From Trichosporon coremiiforme (Eukaryota; Basidiomycota; Tremellomycetes; Trichosporonales; Trichosporonaceae): a stretch of DNA of 64,000 nt. A model generated the notes under the pieces. The model saw only the letters and a list, made by a program, of their open reading frames with translations. It ran no database searches and had not been told where the DNA came from. This document shows positions 42,182-53,480 of the stretch, piece by piece (the stretch's first letter is position 1; every line of letters begins with the position of its first letter). The stretch is from contig BCJJ01000030.1 in NCBI GenBank assembly GCA_039545355.1, positions 3,954 through 67,953 on the forward strand, in the 5' to 3' direction. A program made the position numbers and the translations under genes.

Positions 42182-43147
42182 ATGGGCAAGTACTACTGCG
42201 ACTACTGCGACATGTAAGTTCCCAGACCGGGTGGTTGAACTGACGTCAGTTACTTGTAAGTTTGCTTTGTGCGCTCGATGCGGCTTCGGCAGAAGGGCCG
42301 CTTTTGTTATCCCCTCCCTCCGCCGTTCGCCTTCACCAAGCTGTCTCTCGCAGAGGAAGAGCTAACCCCAGGACGCACGACTCGATGAACGCGCGCAAGG
42401 CGCACAACGACGGTCGCAATCACATTGTCAACGTGCGCGACTACTTCCTGAACCTGACGAGCGACCGGGCGCAGAACACGATCGACGCGATCGTGAACAA
42501 CCACCAGGGCGGAGGACGCAGCCAGATGTTTGCCGCGCCGAGCATGCGTCTCGGTGCAGGATTCATGAACCCTATGGCGACGGCTCCGGGAGGTAAGTAT
42601 CCCCTTTCTCAGCTAGGATGGGAACGGTTTGAGCTGACGATCAGGCTACCCGCCCTTCCAAGGCGGAGGCGCTCCTCAGGCGTACCCTCCCCGCCCGCCT
42701 TTCCCGCCCAACAACGCCCCCGGCGGACCCGGCGGACCTCCCCCGGGACCTGGCGGAGGTGGCTACGGAGGACACGACGACCGTCGTGGCGGACACGGAG
42801 GACACGGGGGTCACGATGACCGCCGCGGAGGCCATGGTGGAGGTCGCTACGACCGCGACGGCCGTGATGGCCGTGATGGCCGTGATGGTCGTGATGGCCG
42901 CGACCGCGACGGACCCCGTGGAGGCGGCTACGGCGGCCGCGGAGGAGACCGTGGAGGTGACTCGTACGGCGGCCGCGGCGGTGGTGGCCACGGTGGGGAC
43001 AGCTACGGTGGCCCCCCGCCTCCCTTTCCCCCGCAAGGCGGTGGTGGTGGCATGCCGCCCTTCCCTCCCCGCGGCGGCGGTGGTGGCTACCCTCCTCCGG
43101 GGGGCATGCACCCGGACCGCGGGCGCATGATGGGCGGCGGCCGATAA
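42182..43147 (+). CDS. YHC1: U1 small nuclear ribonucleoprotein C (U1-C), with a 6-nt micro-exon
   Basis: Exons 42182-42213, 42250-42255, 42372-42592 and 42645-43147 give 253 residues. U1-C stabilises U1 snRNA pairing with 5' splice sites. The N-terminal C2H2-type zinc finger is complete: C6, C9, H24, H30 in [10 protein letters not shown]...HDS...RKAH...GRNH, followed by VRDYFLNL. The residues I11-Y12-L13 of the finger depend on a 6-nt exon, TTACTT, between introns of 36 and 116 nt. Reading through either donor gives an immediate stop (ATG TAA). The C-terminal half is Pro/Gly/Arg-rich with a run of RDG repeats and RGG boxes, longer than in yeast Yhc1. Each intron has GTAAGT and a nearby CTGAC or CTAAC branch point. 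Confidence 0.93.
42250..42255 (+). other. YHC1: 6-nt micro-exon of the U1-C gene
   Basis: TTACTT lies between CAG (42247-42249) and GTAAGT (42256-42261). It completes the split Ile codon, encodes Tyr and starts the split Leu codon of the conserved YLTHDS stretch. Skipping it would keep the frame but remove two zinc-finger residues. Confidence 0.88.
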
Positions 43148-43237
43148 GTCCATTCCAGTCGTAGTGCAGCGAAGAGTCTAGAGCGATAAATCTACATGCA
43201 TTGTACCAGTACTGTATCCCAAAACACCTTCAGAACT

Positions 43238-44836
43238 CTACTCGTCGTCATCCTCGGCGCCCTTACGGGCGGCGGCCTTGCGCGCGCCCTTGTTCTCGCG
43301 CCAGCGCTGGTTGATCATGTCGGGCGTGTCGCCCATCTCGCGCTCAACCATGGGCGTATACTTGCGCACCCACTCGGCCATTCCTCCTCCGAGGGGGTAC
43401 ACGGTGTGCAAATCCGGTTTCGTGCTCTCCGGAGCGAGAATCTCGTTCAGGCGCTGCTGCGCGCCGGAGATCTGCCACGCCTTGATCTCGGCCTGCTGGC
43501 GCTGCGCCTCGAGCGTGCGCTCCAGCGTCTGCTGCCCGTGCTCGGCGAGGTGGCGGACGGCCTCCTTCTCCGGTCCCTCGGGGAGGGTCTGCCACGGGCC
43601 GTCGTAGGGTCCGTAGCGCCAGTCGAGCCCAGCCTCAGGCAAGAATCCGCACTCATGCAGGCGGAGCGGGATGGGGTCGGCCATCTTGTACTTCAGCTTG
43701 CCGGGGAAGCGCTCCACGTCCATGAGATCGGTGACGACGGAAGGCGGCTCCAGACGGGACCCGACAAGGAAGAGCACGGCCATGATGTGCCGCACCTGGT
43801 GCCAGAGGAAGGCGTTGCCGACCAGGTTGAAGATGTACACGCTCTCGCTCTCCTTCTCGAAGTAAGCTTTCAGGACTGTGCGCTTGTGCGACTCGATCTG
43901 CTTCGAGCCGTCGATCTTGCAGAAGTTCCGGAAGTCGTGCTCACCAAGCAGCAGCTTGGCCGCCTCAGTCATGAGGTCGAGGTCGAGGGGCTCGGCGCCG
44001 GGAGAAGGGACAATGTGGAACGCGTACTTGTAATGCCGGAAGTCGCAGGAGAAGCGTGCGTCGAAGTCGGTCGGCGCGGGAGACCAGGCGAGCACGCGGA
44101 TGTCTTCCGGAAGCACGGAGTTCAGCAAGCGCGGGTACCCCAGGTCCATCTGCGGCGGCGCCTTTGCCTTCTTCTTCTCCTGCTTCTCGGCCAGGACATC
44201 GGTGCCCTCGCCTTCGGCCCCCTCGCCCATGCCCTCGACAGCCTTGCTCTGCCGCGGCACACGCTCCTCGCTCGGCGGCCGCCAGGTGCCGTTCAGGGGG
44301 TAGCCGCCGTCGTTCTCCTTCCTCGTGCTGCGGACCCAGAGGTTCAGCACCTGTCCTGCACCCGAAACGCCGCGGTCGGTCCTCCCGCACCGCGAGAAAC
44401 CGCACGCCTCCCAACCTCCAGGGCCGACGAGGTAGGTCTTCTCGAGCGCCTTCAGCAGCTCTCCCTCGACTGTCGGGTAGTGCGACGTCGGCTGGATCGC
44501 GAGACCACTGTACGGCCAGCCGAGGTACGACACGAGGAGCGCAATGTGCCGTGTCGACTGCGCGCCCCACTGGAACTGCACCGGCTCCTTCTTCTTCTTC
44601 ACGAACTTCGGCTTCTCAGCGGCACCGGCGGCGGTGGAAGAGGTAACGGGGGCAACGGTGGGAGGGGTAGCGGCGGGCTTCGGTGTCGGCTGGGTGTGGT
44701 ACTCGTCTGGACCGGGGAGCTTCTTCGGCTTGGACTCGAGGGCGGCGAGACGAGCAATGAGCTCGTCCCTGGTCATATCGACGTAGCGGTTCATGATCTT
44801 TGGCAGCACACGTTTCGGGTACGGGCTGATGAGCAT
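43238..44836 (-). CDS. DEG1: tRNA pseudouridine(38/39) synthase PUS3/Deg1
   Basis: A single exon of 532 residues from ATG 44836; a second ATG at 44794 (MNRYVDMTRDELIARL) is an equally plausible start. The enzyme converts U38/U39 of tRNA anticodon stems to pseudouridine. The TruA-type catalytic domain shows the aspartate motif CGRTDRGVSG, preceded by LVSYLGWPYSGLAIQ, and followed by DFDARFSCDFRHYKY, GEHDFRNFCKID and FNLVGNAFLWHQVRHIM. A Lys/Glu-rich insertion (about 220-245) and a long charged C-terminal extension ending in acidic residues are typical of fungal PUS3. It is convergent with U1-C, with stops 90 bp apart. Confidence 0.92.
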   Translation of the reverse strand: MLISPYPKRVLPKIMNRYVDMTRDELIARLAALESKPKKLPGPDEYHTQPTPKPAATPPTVAPVTSSTAAGAAEKPKFVKKKKEPVQFQWGAQSTRHIALLVSYLGWPYSGLAIQPTSHYPTVEGELLKALEKTYLVGPGGWEACGFSRCGRTDRGVSGAGQVLNLWVRSTRKENDGGYPLNGTWRPPSEERVPRQSKAVEGMGEGAEGEGTDVLAEKQEKKKAKAPPQMDLGYPRLLNSVLPEDIRVLAWSPAPTDFDARFSCDFRHYKYAFHIVPSPGAEPLDLDLMTEAAKLLLGEHDFRNFCKIDGSKQIESHKRTVLKAYFEKESESVYIFNLVGNAFLWHQVRHIMAVLFLVGSRLEPPSVVTDLMDVERFPGKLKYKMADPIPLRLHECGFLPEAGLDWRYGPYDGPWQTLPEGPEKEAVRHLAEHGQQTLERTLEAQRQQAEIKAWQISGAQQRLNEILAPESTKPDLHTVYPLGGGMAEWVRKYTPMVEREMGDTPDMINQRWRENKGARKAAARKGAEDDDE

Positions 44837-45220
44837 GTAATTTGGGACGGGTAACTTTGGCACTGGTATCGTTGCGAGTTGTCGATCGGCGACCGGACTG
44901 GAGCAAGATGGTTACAGGTAGTGTTGACGGCGAATACGAAAGGATAAGCAAGCACGGACCCGAAATCAGAAATTTCAGGTGGAGGCTGCTCGATGCTCGG
45001 CTGGGCCACCACACACGCAAGAGTCCATTTCAGGAACGGCGTGCCTGGATGACTACTGGGTGAGCGATGCTTTGACGGCGCCCGACTTCAGTCTGCGGAT
45101 GCGGAGGGTGACCCAGTCTCCACTTGAACCGACCCTCGTCATCACCGCTCGCGTTCTACTCTGCTCCATCGCATCTCCCACCATCCCCATCCCGTGTTCG
45201 TCTGACACGGTTCACCCCTC
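44837..45220. promoter_or_regulatory. Divergent promoter region between PUS3 and the M28 protease
   Basis: About 380 bp between two divergent starts. No further element recognised. Confidence 0.4.
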
Positions 45221-48200
45221 ATGCCCCCCAAGAGCCGCCCTGCACGCGCAGAGCCGGCACCCGTCGCCGCGGCGCACCCCGCCAGGCGCGTCTCCACCCC
45301 CTGGCTCTGGCTCCTCCCGATCGTGACGGTCCTTCCTTACCTCTGCTCCGTCCTCCACTACTCCCTTCCTGAACCCCTGCCTCCTGTGTAAGCCGTCTTG
45401 CCTACCAGCCTAGCTGACAACAGTGACACCAATGGCGTCGCACAGCCCTCTGAGGAGATCGTCATGCGCCATGTCCAGGCCCTCGAGAACTGTGGTTACC
45501 GCACCGTCGGCACCGAGGAGGCTGTCCTTGGCGAGCAGTACGTCGAGCAGCAGGTGCGCGAGATTGCGGAACGCTGCGACAAGAATGGCGTCCTCGACTG
45601 TGAGGTCTGGGTCCAGAAGGGCTCCGGTTACCACTCGTGAGTATCGTTTTCCGGTTGCCGTGTTCAGTGATGCGGCGAGTCGCGTTTGCGGCATCGCACA
45701 ATCCAACGAGGAGCATCACATAAGCAATCTGTGTCCTTCCTCGCACACCAGAAAATCAAGCCGCCGTCACCATTTACAACATGCCACGGCCGAAACCTTA
45801 GTCGTCATGACATTGGCGTTCCTGTTCGAGGCAGTGGCTGACGCACGGTAGATTCTCGATCATGTCCCACGACGTCCTGAAGCTGTATGCTGGTATTGCG
45901 AACATTGTCCTCAAGGTCTCGGCGAAGGAGCCCCCGTCGGGCAAGCCCGCGGGCAAGCAGGACGCCGTCCTCCTGAACGCGCACATTGACTCGACCCTTC
46001 CCTCCCCCGGTGCTGCTGAGTGAGTATGAGCAGGTGGAACCGACAGCCTCCGCCTCGAAACAGAAAGGTGACTAACGCTATCGCAGCGACGGAATCGGAG
46101 TCGGTGTTATGCTTGACATTGCCCGTGTGCTCGTCGACCGCAACCAGCCCTTCGACAATGCTATCATCTTCCGTGCGTGTGACGCTGCTTCTGCGTGGGG
46201 ACGTGGGAACTGACGCCACAGTGTGGAATGGCGCAGAGGAGACCCTCCAGGACGGCTCCCACATGTACTCCACCCAGCAGGAGACGGCACCTGAGTGAGT
46301 TCAGCTACGTTCATCATGCTCTCCAGCTAACATGCAGGGTCCGCGCGATGATCAACCTGGAGGCAGCCGGTACTACCGGTGGCGCGCTGCTCTTCCAGGC
46401 GACGAGCAAGGAGATGATCGAGGCGTTCTCGTACTCGCCGTACCCCCGCGGAACTGTGATCGCCGCGGACGTTTTCTCTTCGGGCATTATTCTGTCGGAC
46501 ACTGACTTCGGCCAGTTCGAGGAGTACCTCGGTGTCTCTGGCCTGGACATGGCGATCGTCGGCCACTCGTACTATTACCACACGCGCAAGGACATCACGG
46601 CCAACATTGAGCGCGGCTCAGGGCAGCACTTCTCGAGCAACGTCATGGCCATCGTCGACCACCTGCTTTCGCCTGCTTCGCCGCTGCACAACGACAAGCC
46701 GTTCTCGCCGCCCGATGTCGTGTACATGTCGCTGTACGACCGCCTCTTTTTCTCGTGGACGATGAAGAACGCCGACTTTGCTTATGTTGCCATTGCGACC
46801 GCCGTCGTCACGCTCGCTGCTGCGTGCATCCGCCGCGACAAGCTGCAGGCTTTCGGTCTTTCGCTCCTTGCCGCGCCGCTCTCGCTTCTCTTCGGCTTCA
46901 TCACGACCAACGTTGCCGCGGCCGCGATGCAGGTGAGCGGCAACCGCTCTGCGTGGTTCTCGCACGAGGGCCTCGCCGTCGCGCTCTACTTCCCCGCCGG
47001 CCTTTGGGGTTACTGCTTCACCCAGTTCGGTCTCGACACCTTCGTGCCTCCCGAGGAGTCGGACTACCTCCAGACCGCGCACTACTATGCGCAGCTGCTC
47101 GCTCTTACGACCTACATGCTTATCCTGCAGGCGATGCGCGTCCGCTCGGCGTACCTGTTCGCGGGCTTGGCTGTCGTCCTCCTGATCGGTGCCGTGGCGA
47201 CGGAGGCGTACAAGTACGCCGGCGGCCGCAGCGTTCGCACTTCGTTCGCGATCGCGTATATCGTCCCGTTATCGCTCCTCGTTATGCTTGGCATGGAGGC
47301 GTTCACGACGACGCTGGATATTTTCATCCCCCTCGCGGGCCGCATGGGCAAGGAGGCGCCGACCGAGTTCCTCGTCGCTACCATCGCTTCTGGCTGCGGT
47401 CTCCTGTTCTTCCCGCTCGTTTCGCCGCTGTACGCGCGCCTGACGCGCTTCGGACAGTTCAAGGTACTCCTTATGCTCATGCTTACCGTCGTCAGCATCG
47501 GCGCGTACTTTTCGCTCCCGACGTGGAAGGCCTACGACGCGCAGCACCCGAAGCGCATGGGCGTGCAGTACACGTACAACCACACCGCGGACGAGCACAC
47601 CGCCCACATCGCCTTCATGGACATGCGCGGCAACACGGAGGTCATCGAGGCGTTCCACAAGCGCTACGGAGGACAGACCAAGCTCGAGCGCACCCAGGTC
47701 GACGACTACAACTCGGACTGGGACACGCTGTACCCCGTCTCGTCCTTCCTAGACACTTACAAGTTCCCCCTTCCCTACGTCGGCTTTGACTGGCCGAAGC
47801 TTCACCACACGTCGGAGCGCGAGCGCACGCCCGACGGAAACCTCCACATTCGTATTAAGATGGATCACGAGGGCCTGGTTTGGCCGGCGCTCGCGTTCGA
47901 GGCCGACCTCGTCGACTGGAGTTACGACTTTGCCCCGCCCCACGGACGCCAGAGGCACCACATCAAGGCTGCCACTAGCGTTGACGAGCACACGATTGAG
48001 CTCGAGCTCGTCGTTCGAATCCCGGACGAGGAGAAGGTCCAGATCCACTGGAGTGCTATTGGTGAGTACAATAGGTCTGCGCGGCAGCGAGAGTTGCCGA
48101 CGAACGAGCTAACTCCAGACCTGAACCAGATGGTGCCCGGCACGGCCTCGAAGCGCGGTCCCAACATGCCTGCGTCCAAGTGGCTCACCGAGATGGACAA

Positions 48201-48276
48201 GTGGTCGAAGAAAAAGTACGACGGCTCGCTTGACATTTGCATGAACGGTGTCGTTTGTGGTGTCATCGAGGTTTAA
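45221..48276 (+). CDS. PFF1: Vacuolar membrane M28 zinc metalloprotease (PFF1-type)
   Basis: Seven exons: 45221-45387, 45424-45636, 45852-46019, 46087-46172, 46222-46294, 46338-48061 and 48119-48276. They give 862 residues with all frames consistent. After a short cytosolic end and one membrane helix comes the aminopeptidase domain. The zinc and catalytic residues are visible: H171 and D173 in NAHIDS, D183/D184 in PGAADDG, the Glu pair in WNGAEE (217-218), E244 in INLEAAG, and a distal His in GHSYYYHT. About eight to nine membrane helices follow (exon 6), then a large luminal C-terminal domain. This layout is that of the fungal vacuolar membrane protease. Exon 6 alone codes for two thirds of the protein. 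Confidence 0.92.
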
Positions 48277-49008
48277 TCTCTAGCGCCGAGAATCGCCAAA
48301 CACTCCCTCACCCGGGCGAACCCGAAAAGCACGTCCAGTGCTACAGCATCTCAGTATGCTTGGTTACTTCGCCCGCCCGCGATGAGCGACGCACGCATAG
48401 AATCAGTTATCCAGTAATGCGATGCAAAACAATGATACGACGGAAGCTTGGGTGGTGCCTCTGTCGGATGCGGATGCGGGCGTCAGTGACTAGTAGTCGG
48501 AAGCTGTTGCGTCAAGCGTTGCCGGAGGTATGCGATCGACCTGGCCCACAGCCGATGCACGGGAATGGAGCAGACACGTCGCTATCTGCAGACACGTCGC
48601 AGCCTGCACGGTCGTTGTCTGCGTCGTCGAGCAGACATGAAATTGCGGTGTGGGTGGACATCGCACCGGAGAGGAGAGTGGCCGAGGCGAGGTTAAATAC
48701 CGAAGGGTGCATGATTGGCGAGATACAGGCGGTGTCCAGCCGGGCTCAACCGTGGGGCCTTGCCCAGGGTCGGCACAAAGCTCCCAGCAAGCGAGCCACT
48801 GATAGCGCTCAGATGGGCGGACGTCCCGGGCTATACACGACTGCACGGCACGGAACTACTGGATCACGTGACCATCCGGCTCGGCTAACACTTAGGGACA
48901 GCCGAATGCGAGTGACGCTTGCTTGGTATTTATGGGGTCCAGCAGCTTTCCACGCTATCCTCTTCTCACCACCACCACCCTCCCCGCTCTCCTCACCAAA
49001 AGATCAAG
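48277..49008. other. Intergenic region before enoyl-CoA hydratase
   Basis: No gene seen. A direct repeat of a short word (GCAGACACGTCGC) occurs twice near 48570-48600. Confidence 0.4.
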
Positions 49009-50120
49009 ATGCTCGTCACCCTCCGCCCCTCCGTCGCCGCCCGCTCGGCCCTCAAGCAGGCCGCTCGCGCCATGTCCACCCAGGCCGAGCCCCTCGTCCT
49101 CACCANGCGCTCNGACTCGGGCAAGGTCGAGATCATCCAGCTCAACCGCCCCAAGGCCCTCAACGCCCTCTCCTCNCCCCTCTTCAACGAGCTCAACGCC
49201 GCCATGGAGAAGGCCGACAACGACCCCGAGGTCCGCGCCATCGTCCTCACCGGTGGTGACAAGGTCTTCGCCGCCGGTGCCGACATCAAGGAGATGAAGG
49301 ACAAGGAGTGTGAGTAGCGGAAGCTGGCCGGTCGGCCAGCTGATTTGCAGGAGCTTAAATAGCTGACCCACAGTCGCCGACGCCTACAAGAACAACTTCC
49401 TCGGCACCTGGGGCAAGGTCGGCACCATCAAGAAGCCCATCGTCGGTGCTGTCGCCGGCTACGCTGTAAGTCAATTCCCACGGCTTGATCCGAAGCCGAA
49501 GGAGCTCGGGATATAGCTAACCCCCAGCTTGGCGGTGGCTGCGAGCTCGCCATGATGGCCGACATCCTCATCTGCTCTGAGAAGGCCACCTTCGGCCAGC
49601 CCGAGATCACCCTCGGCATCATCCCCGGTGGTGGTGGCACCCAGCGCCTGACTGGCCTCATCGGCAAGGCGCGCACCATGGACATGGTCCTCGCCAACCG
49701 CAAGATCAACGGTACCGAGGCCGCCGCTTGGGGTCTCTGCGCCCGCGTCGTCCCCGCCGAGCAGTCCGTCACCGAGGAGGCCGTCAAGATCGCCGAGCAG
49801 ATCGCCAAGTTCGGCCAGGTCGCCGCCATCGCCGGCAAGGAGACCGTCAACGCTGGTGAGTACGCCGAACGCCGAAGGCGCGAGGTGCGAGGTGCCCGGA
49901 TCGTCGAGGAGCCAGAAAAAACAGCTCCGAGATGTCAGTCCGTAGGGCCTGCTCCAATACCTGTCACTCCAGCCGCTAACACCCAGCCCTCGAGCTCCCT
50001 CTCCAGGAGGGTCTCCGCTTCGAGCGCCGCATCTTCCAGGCCCTCTTCGCGACCAAGGACCAGAAGGAGGGCATGGCCGCCTTCGCCGAGAAGCGCAAGC
50101 CCACCTGGTCGGACAACTAG
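49009..50120 (+). CDS. Mitochondrial enoyl-CoA hydratase (short chain)
   Basis: Exons 49009-49309, 49374-49465, 49528-49855 and 49987-50120 give 284 residues. The N-terminus ([20 protein letters not shown]) is a mitochondrial presequence. The crotonase fold hydrates 2-enoyl-CoA in beta-oxidation and branched amino acid breakdown. Markers are [10 protein letters not shown], the oxyanion-hole [23 protein letters not shown] with the first catalytic Glu, and [17 protein letters not shown] with the second, then the C-terminal [17 protein letters not shown]. Three ambiguous bases (49106, 49113 and 49176) leave three codons unresolved but do not change the frame. Confidence 0.93.
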
Positions 50121-51037
50121 GCGTCTCGCAGTTCCAGCTTAGAGGATACAAAGAGTCGCTAGAAGTCACAAAATGCATAAGAGTGTAGTAGCATATAAAT
50201 ATACCGCTGCATGTCTGTTCGGGTCGAGGTCACTGAACGTCCGGTGACCGCTTCCAGTGCTTCTGCAGAGGGCAGGATCTGAGCCACATGCTTCTGCAGA
50301 GGTCAGAATCTGAGCCACATGCTTCTGCAAGGCCTGGAATCGGCGTGGCTTCGCGGCGTCTGGAACACCGCTCCGCATGCTCGCCGTTGCCCGAAACATC
50401 GCGTAGGTATGGCTGGCAGGAGCCGTGTGCTGATAGCCGAAGCCTCCGTTACCCCTGTCCTCGCACTCGCACTCGGGAGGACATTTTCATTCTCTCCTTC
50501 CTCGGAGCAGGCTCGAGCGCAACCTGACTCCCCTTCCTCTCTCTGCGGCTTTGAATGCTGATGAATGCGAAGATGGCGGCGCATAGGGCAGTGATGGAGG
50601 TTCGCTTTGGTGCGATGGGGATTGGTGCGGGGACATGAGGACTGCGGGGTACCCAGAGGACCCTCCACGACGTCGACGTCACTCATTTAGGCGAGGGGAA
50701 GAGAGGGGAGGGGAGATTTGGGTAAAAGACCGAGGGCCCCGGTGTCGGACTCGGAGTTCACATTCGGGTGTGAATAGCAGACCCCGCCTGACTGTTTGAT
50801 AAGTACCCCGCAACGCCGCATGAACGACTACGATGATCGCCGCGCAGAGCATGGCAGCGCGCACATCGCGGCGTCTGTTCGAAACTGGAAGCAGAGCACA
50901 TCGGCCAGCAATGCCCAGGCGTCAGGCACTTAGGGCCGTTCGCCAAGACTTGGAAGTCAGCGGACTCTACACTTTCGGGGGCTCGGGGGGGGGGGTAGCT
51001 GAAGACGACTGAGAAAGATGTGCGCCATTCTTTGGCA
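50121..51037. other. Gene-poor stretch with a 31-bp tandem repeat and a poly-G tract
   Basis: No supported gene. A G tract of about 10-11 bases is near 50986-50996. Confidence 0.4.
50259..50341. repeat. 31-bp tandem repeat, about 2.6 copies
   Basis: Units at 50259-50289 and 50290-50320 start GCTTCTGCAGAGG and differ at two positions. A third, partial, diverged unit starts at 50321. Confidence 0.8.
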
Positions 51038-51316
51038 CTATGCACGGCGACCGCGCCGGATTCTGGACCTTGCGCTGCACTCCTTTAGAGAAGAGGATGA
51101 GGGCTTGCGGAGCGCCCGCGTGACTGACTGAGGCTTGGCTGCATCGTCCTCGGCGCCAAAGTCTTCGAGCTCGTGCATCTCACGCTTCGACAGCTTCACG
51201 ACTGTATAGGTGAAGTGCTGGGAATAAGAAGAGGATTGAGAGGATGTACAGTAGGGGGGAGGGGGACGCGGGGCACCTGATCGACTGACTAGCTGAAACC
51301 CGTCATCTTCATCCAC
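51038..51316 (-). CDS. Possible gene fragment, uncharacterised
   Basis: A minus-strand frame of about 92 codons has no ATG at its start. Its last part (51217 to 51038) could be a terminal exon after a CTTATTCCCAG acceptor and encodes FTYTVVKLSKREMHELEDF followed by a basic tail. The preceding FVDEDDGFQLVSRS could be another exon. No upstream exon with a start was found and the phases do not agree cleanly. It may be a relic. Confidence 0.25.
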   Translation of the reverse strand: MDEDDGFQLVSRSGAPRPPPPYCTSSQSSSYSQHFTYTVVKLSKREMHELEDFGAEDDAAKPQSVTRALRKPSSSSLKECSARSRIRRGRRA

Positions 51317-53480
51317 GAACCGGGTCTCAGCGGGGTATGAGGCGCTTCTTCAGTCCATCATGGGTCGGGCTGCGTCTCTGTCTCAAAACGAATGTGTCGT
51401 TGGAATTGCGAAGTCATGCGCTAGCTCATAGCTCATCTCTGTCGTGGTCACGTGGAGCGGCTGCTCTCCAATGGGGTATGCAATGCCAAGCGTTTCCATG
51501 GTTCGGGTGAGGACAGTTCAGCGTTTAGGCAGCAGTAGAGGTACGAGCGATAAGCACGAGTTCCAGACCGCGAGGTACGCCGGGCAGCCTCTTGTTCATC
51601 CGTTGAGCGACTGCGACAAGTCACCTGCAAGCTGTGTGTGTGTGTCTACTCATCCCTTGCGCCGGCCCCACTCTGCTACATTAGTAGTGCACGAAATGGG
51701 CGGCGTGGCGTTCTGTACCATATCCCCGGAGCGAGACGGTATCCGAGTACTAGGGTACCTACCAGGAGATCATTCACCACAGGAAAGGACCCCGAGCGAA
51801 CGTGCCCGGCCGTTGACGCTGGAGCCTCTACGGCCGTCCAAGTCCCCTTGACACCTGTCGTCAGCGTGGGGATCTTCTCTCCGGATAGTGGGCAGCGCAC
51901 GTCTTGAAAGGCTGACGACCCACTGACCATCATCAAATTTGCAGGACTGACAGTCTTGCTACGGGCACTGACTGCACGGCCGCAGTGACAACCGCAATCA
52001 TCAAGCTTCTGCGAGGTGCGAAGAAGGCCTCACGTCTGATGATGAAACATGCATCGTTCTGATCAGGCGGATCATGACGCAGACGTCCAACGGAGGGAGT
52101 CAAAGTCGTAAACAAGGCTCGTGCAAAATTATGCGCGTCAATGTAAACAAACGTGGGATGATGGACCATCGTTCCACTGCAACATTGCACTCATCACTCA
52201 CCGAACTCACCACGAACCCCCAGCCCAACCTCGTCCCACACTTCAAGTCGTGACCACCGGCGTCATCTGCTCGAACCTTAGCGTCTTAGCGTCCGAGAGA
52301 GCCCGACCCGACCTCAGCCCGACGTTGCCCAGGCCGAAGCCCGATTTTGGCGCGTCTGTCGTTTTAGCACAGTTCACCTACATTCCTGACGACTCCTGTG
52401 GACACCTGGCGCGGCACCGAGAGACGCCGAGAGACGCTGACATCTTCCTGAAGACGACCTGGGGGACGACCTAGACGTCGCCTGGGATTTGCCTGTAGCT
52501 TGTCCTGACAAGAACGCCTGTGGCGGTTGGCGTCCGTGGCCCTGTCAGGTATCGCTGAATTGAACGCTGTCATTTGGCCAAATCTCCGCCATATCAAGGT
52601 CGACTTCTGCCGGACGTCCTACGCAGAAGACTCGCACGTGCAAGATACCCGGCGCGAGTCCTCTGCACCCTCACCCTCACGCGACATTTGGCTTGCGTCA
52701 GGCGACAGAACTCGGCACGCAGGGCGAGGCTGTAACCGTTTGGTCAAGATCGGAGGCATCCGCAACCCCCCCCTCCCCCCCCCCTCCTTGATTGGTGAGC
52801 GACCGGGTATTTGCCTGCGTACACTTGAAACTTACACTCCCTGAGCAACCCCCAGCCCAGCTGCACAGCTCCGAGTCCGATCCAAACGTGCAAGGCGCAT
52901 CCGTTATACCCTGTGGTAAGCTAGTCGCGCGACCGCCCGAGATCTACCTGCCCGCGTCTCAAAGCCACAAACCTTGGCTTGGCCCTAGCAATTCTTCCGG
53001 GCGTCTGTAACTGCGCCAGTAGCGACGCCGGCAACAACGCCAGTCTCAAAGGACTGAGCGACATTGCACTCTGTCAGGCGTTGGCGCGGTTCGCCCGTAC
53101 CTGTCGTAACTGTGCCTGTCGTTCCTGCGTTCCGTCCAGTGAGCGATTCCTGCAATCCTCCTGTCGTATTCGAGACTGGACTGGCCGTCCTTCGTCAGAG
53201 AGCTCGTCAGCCGCGACCAGCTCTAGAACCCCTGTGACGTCCCCCCGAACCTTCACTACAGCCCTCACGCGACCCCCCAGCGACTCCTCGGCGACCCCTG
53301 TGGCGCCTAGTTCTCCCGGCCCCTATGCCTCCCCACCGACACAAGCGCCAGAGGCTGAAGACGATCTCCCCCCCGCAGCTGCACTTCGCGAGCGCGCTGC
53401 CACAGCGTATAAGTCACCCCGACGTCTTCTCGCAACCTCTTGCTTCGCAACCTAAACCCAAACCTAGCACTTTGTTCATC
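51317..53480. other. Two-kilobase gene-poor region
   Basis: No gene accepted. It contains a short TG microsatellite near 51636 and C-rich tracts near 52767-52786. The right end is the promoter of the gene at 53481. Confidence 0.4.

Noticed and set aside
43196..44854. Plus-strand frame of 552 codons opposite PUS3
   Set aside because: Antisense shadow of the pseudouridine synthase, which has clear catalytic motifs on the minus strand.
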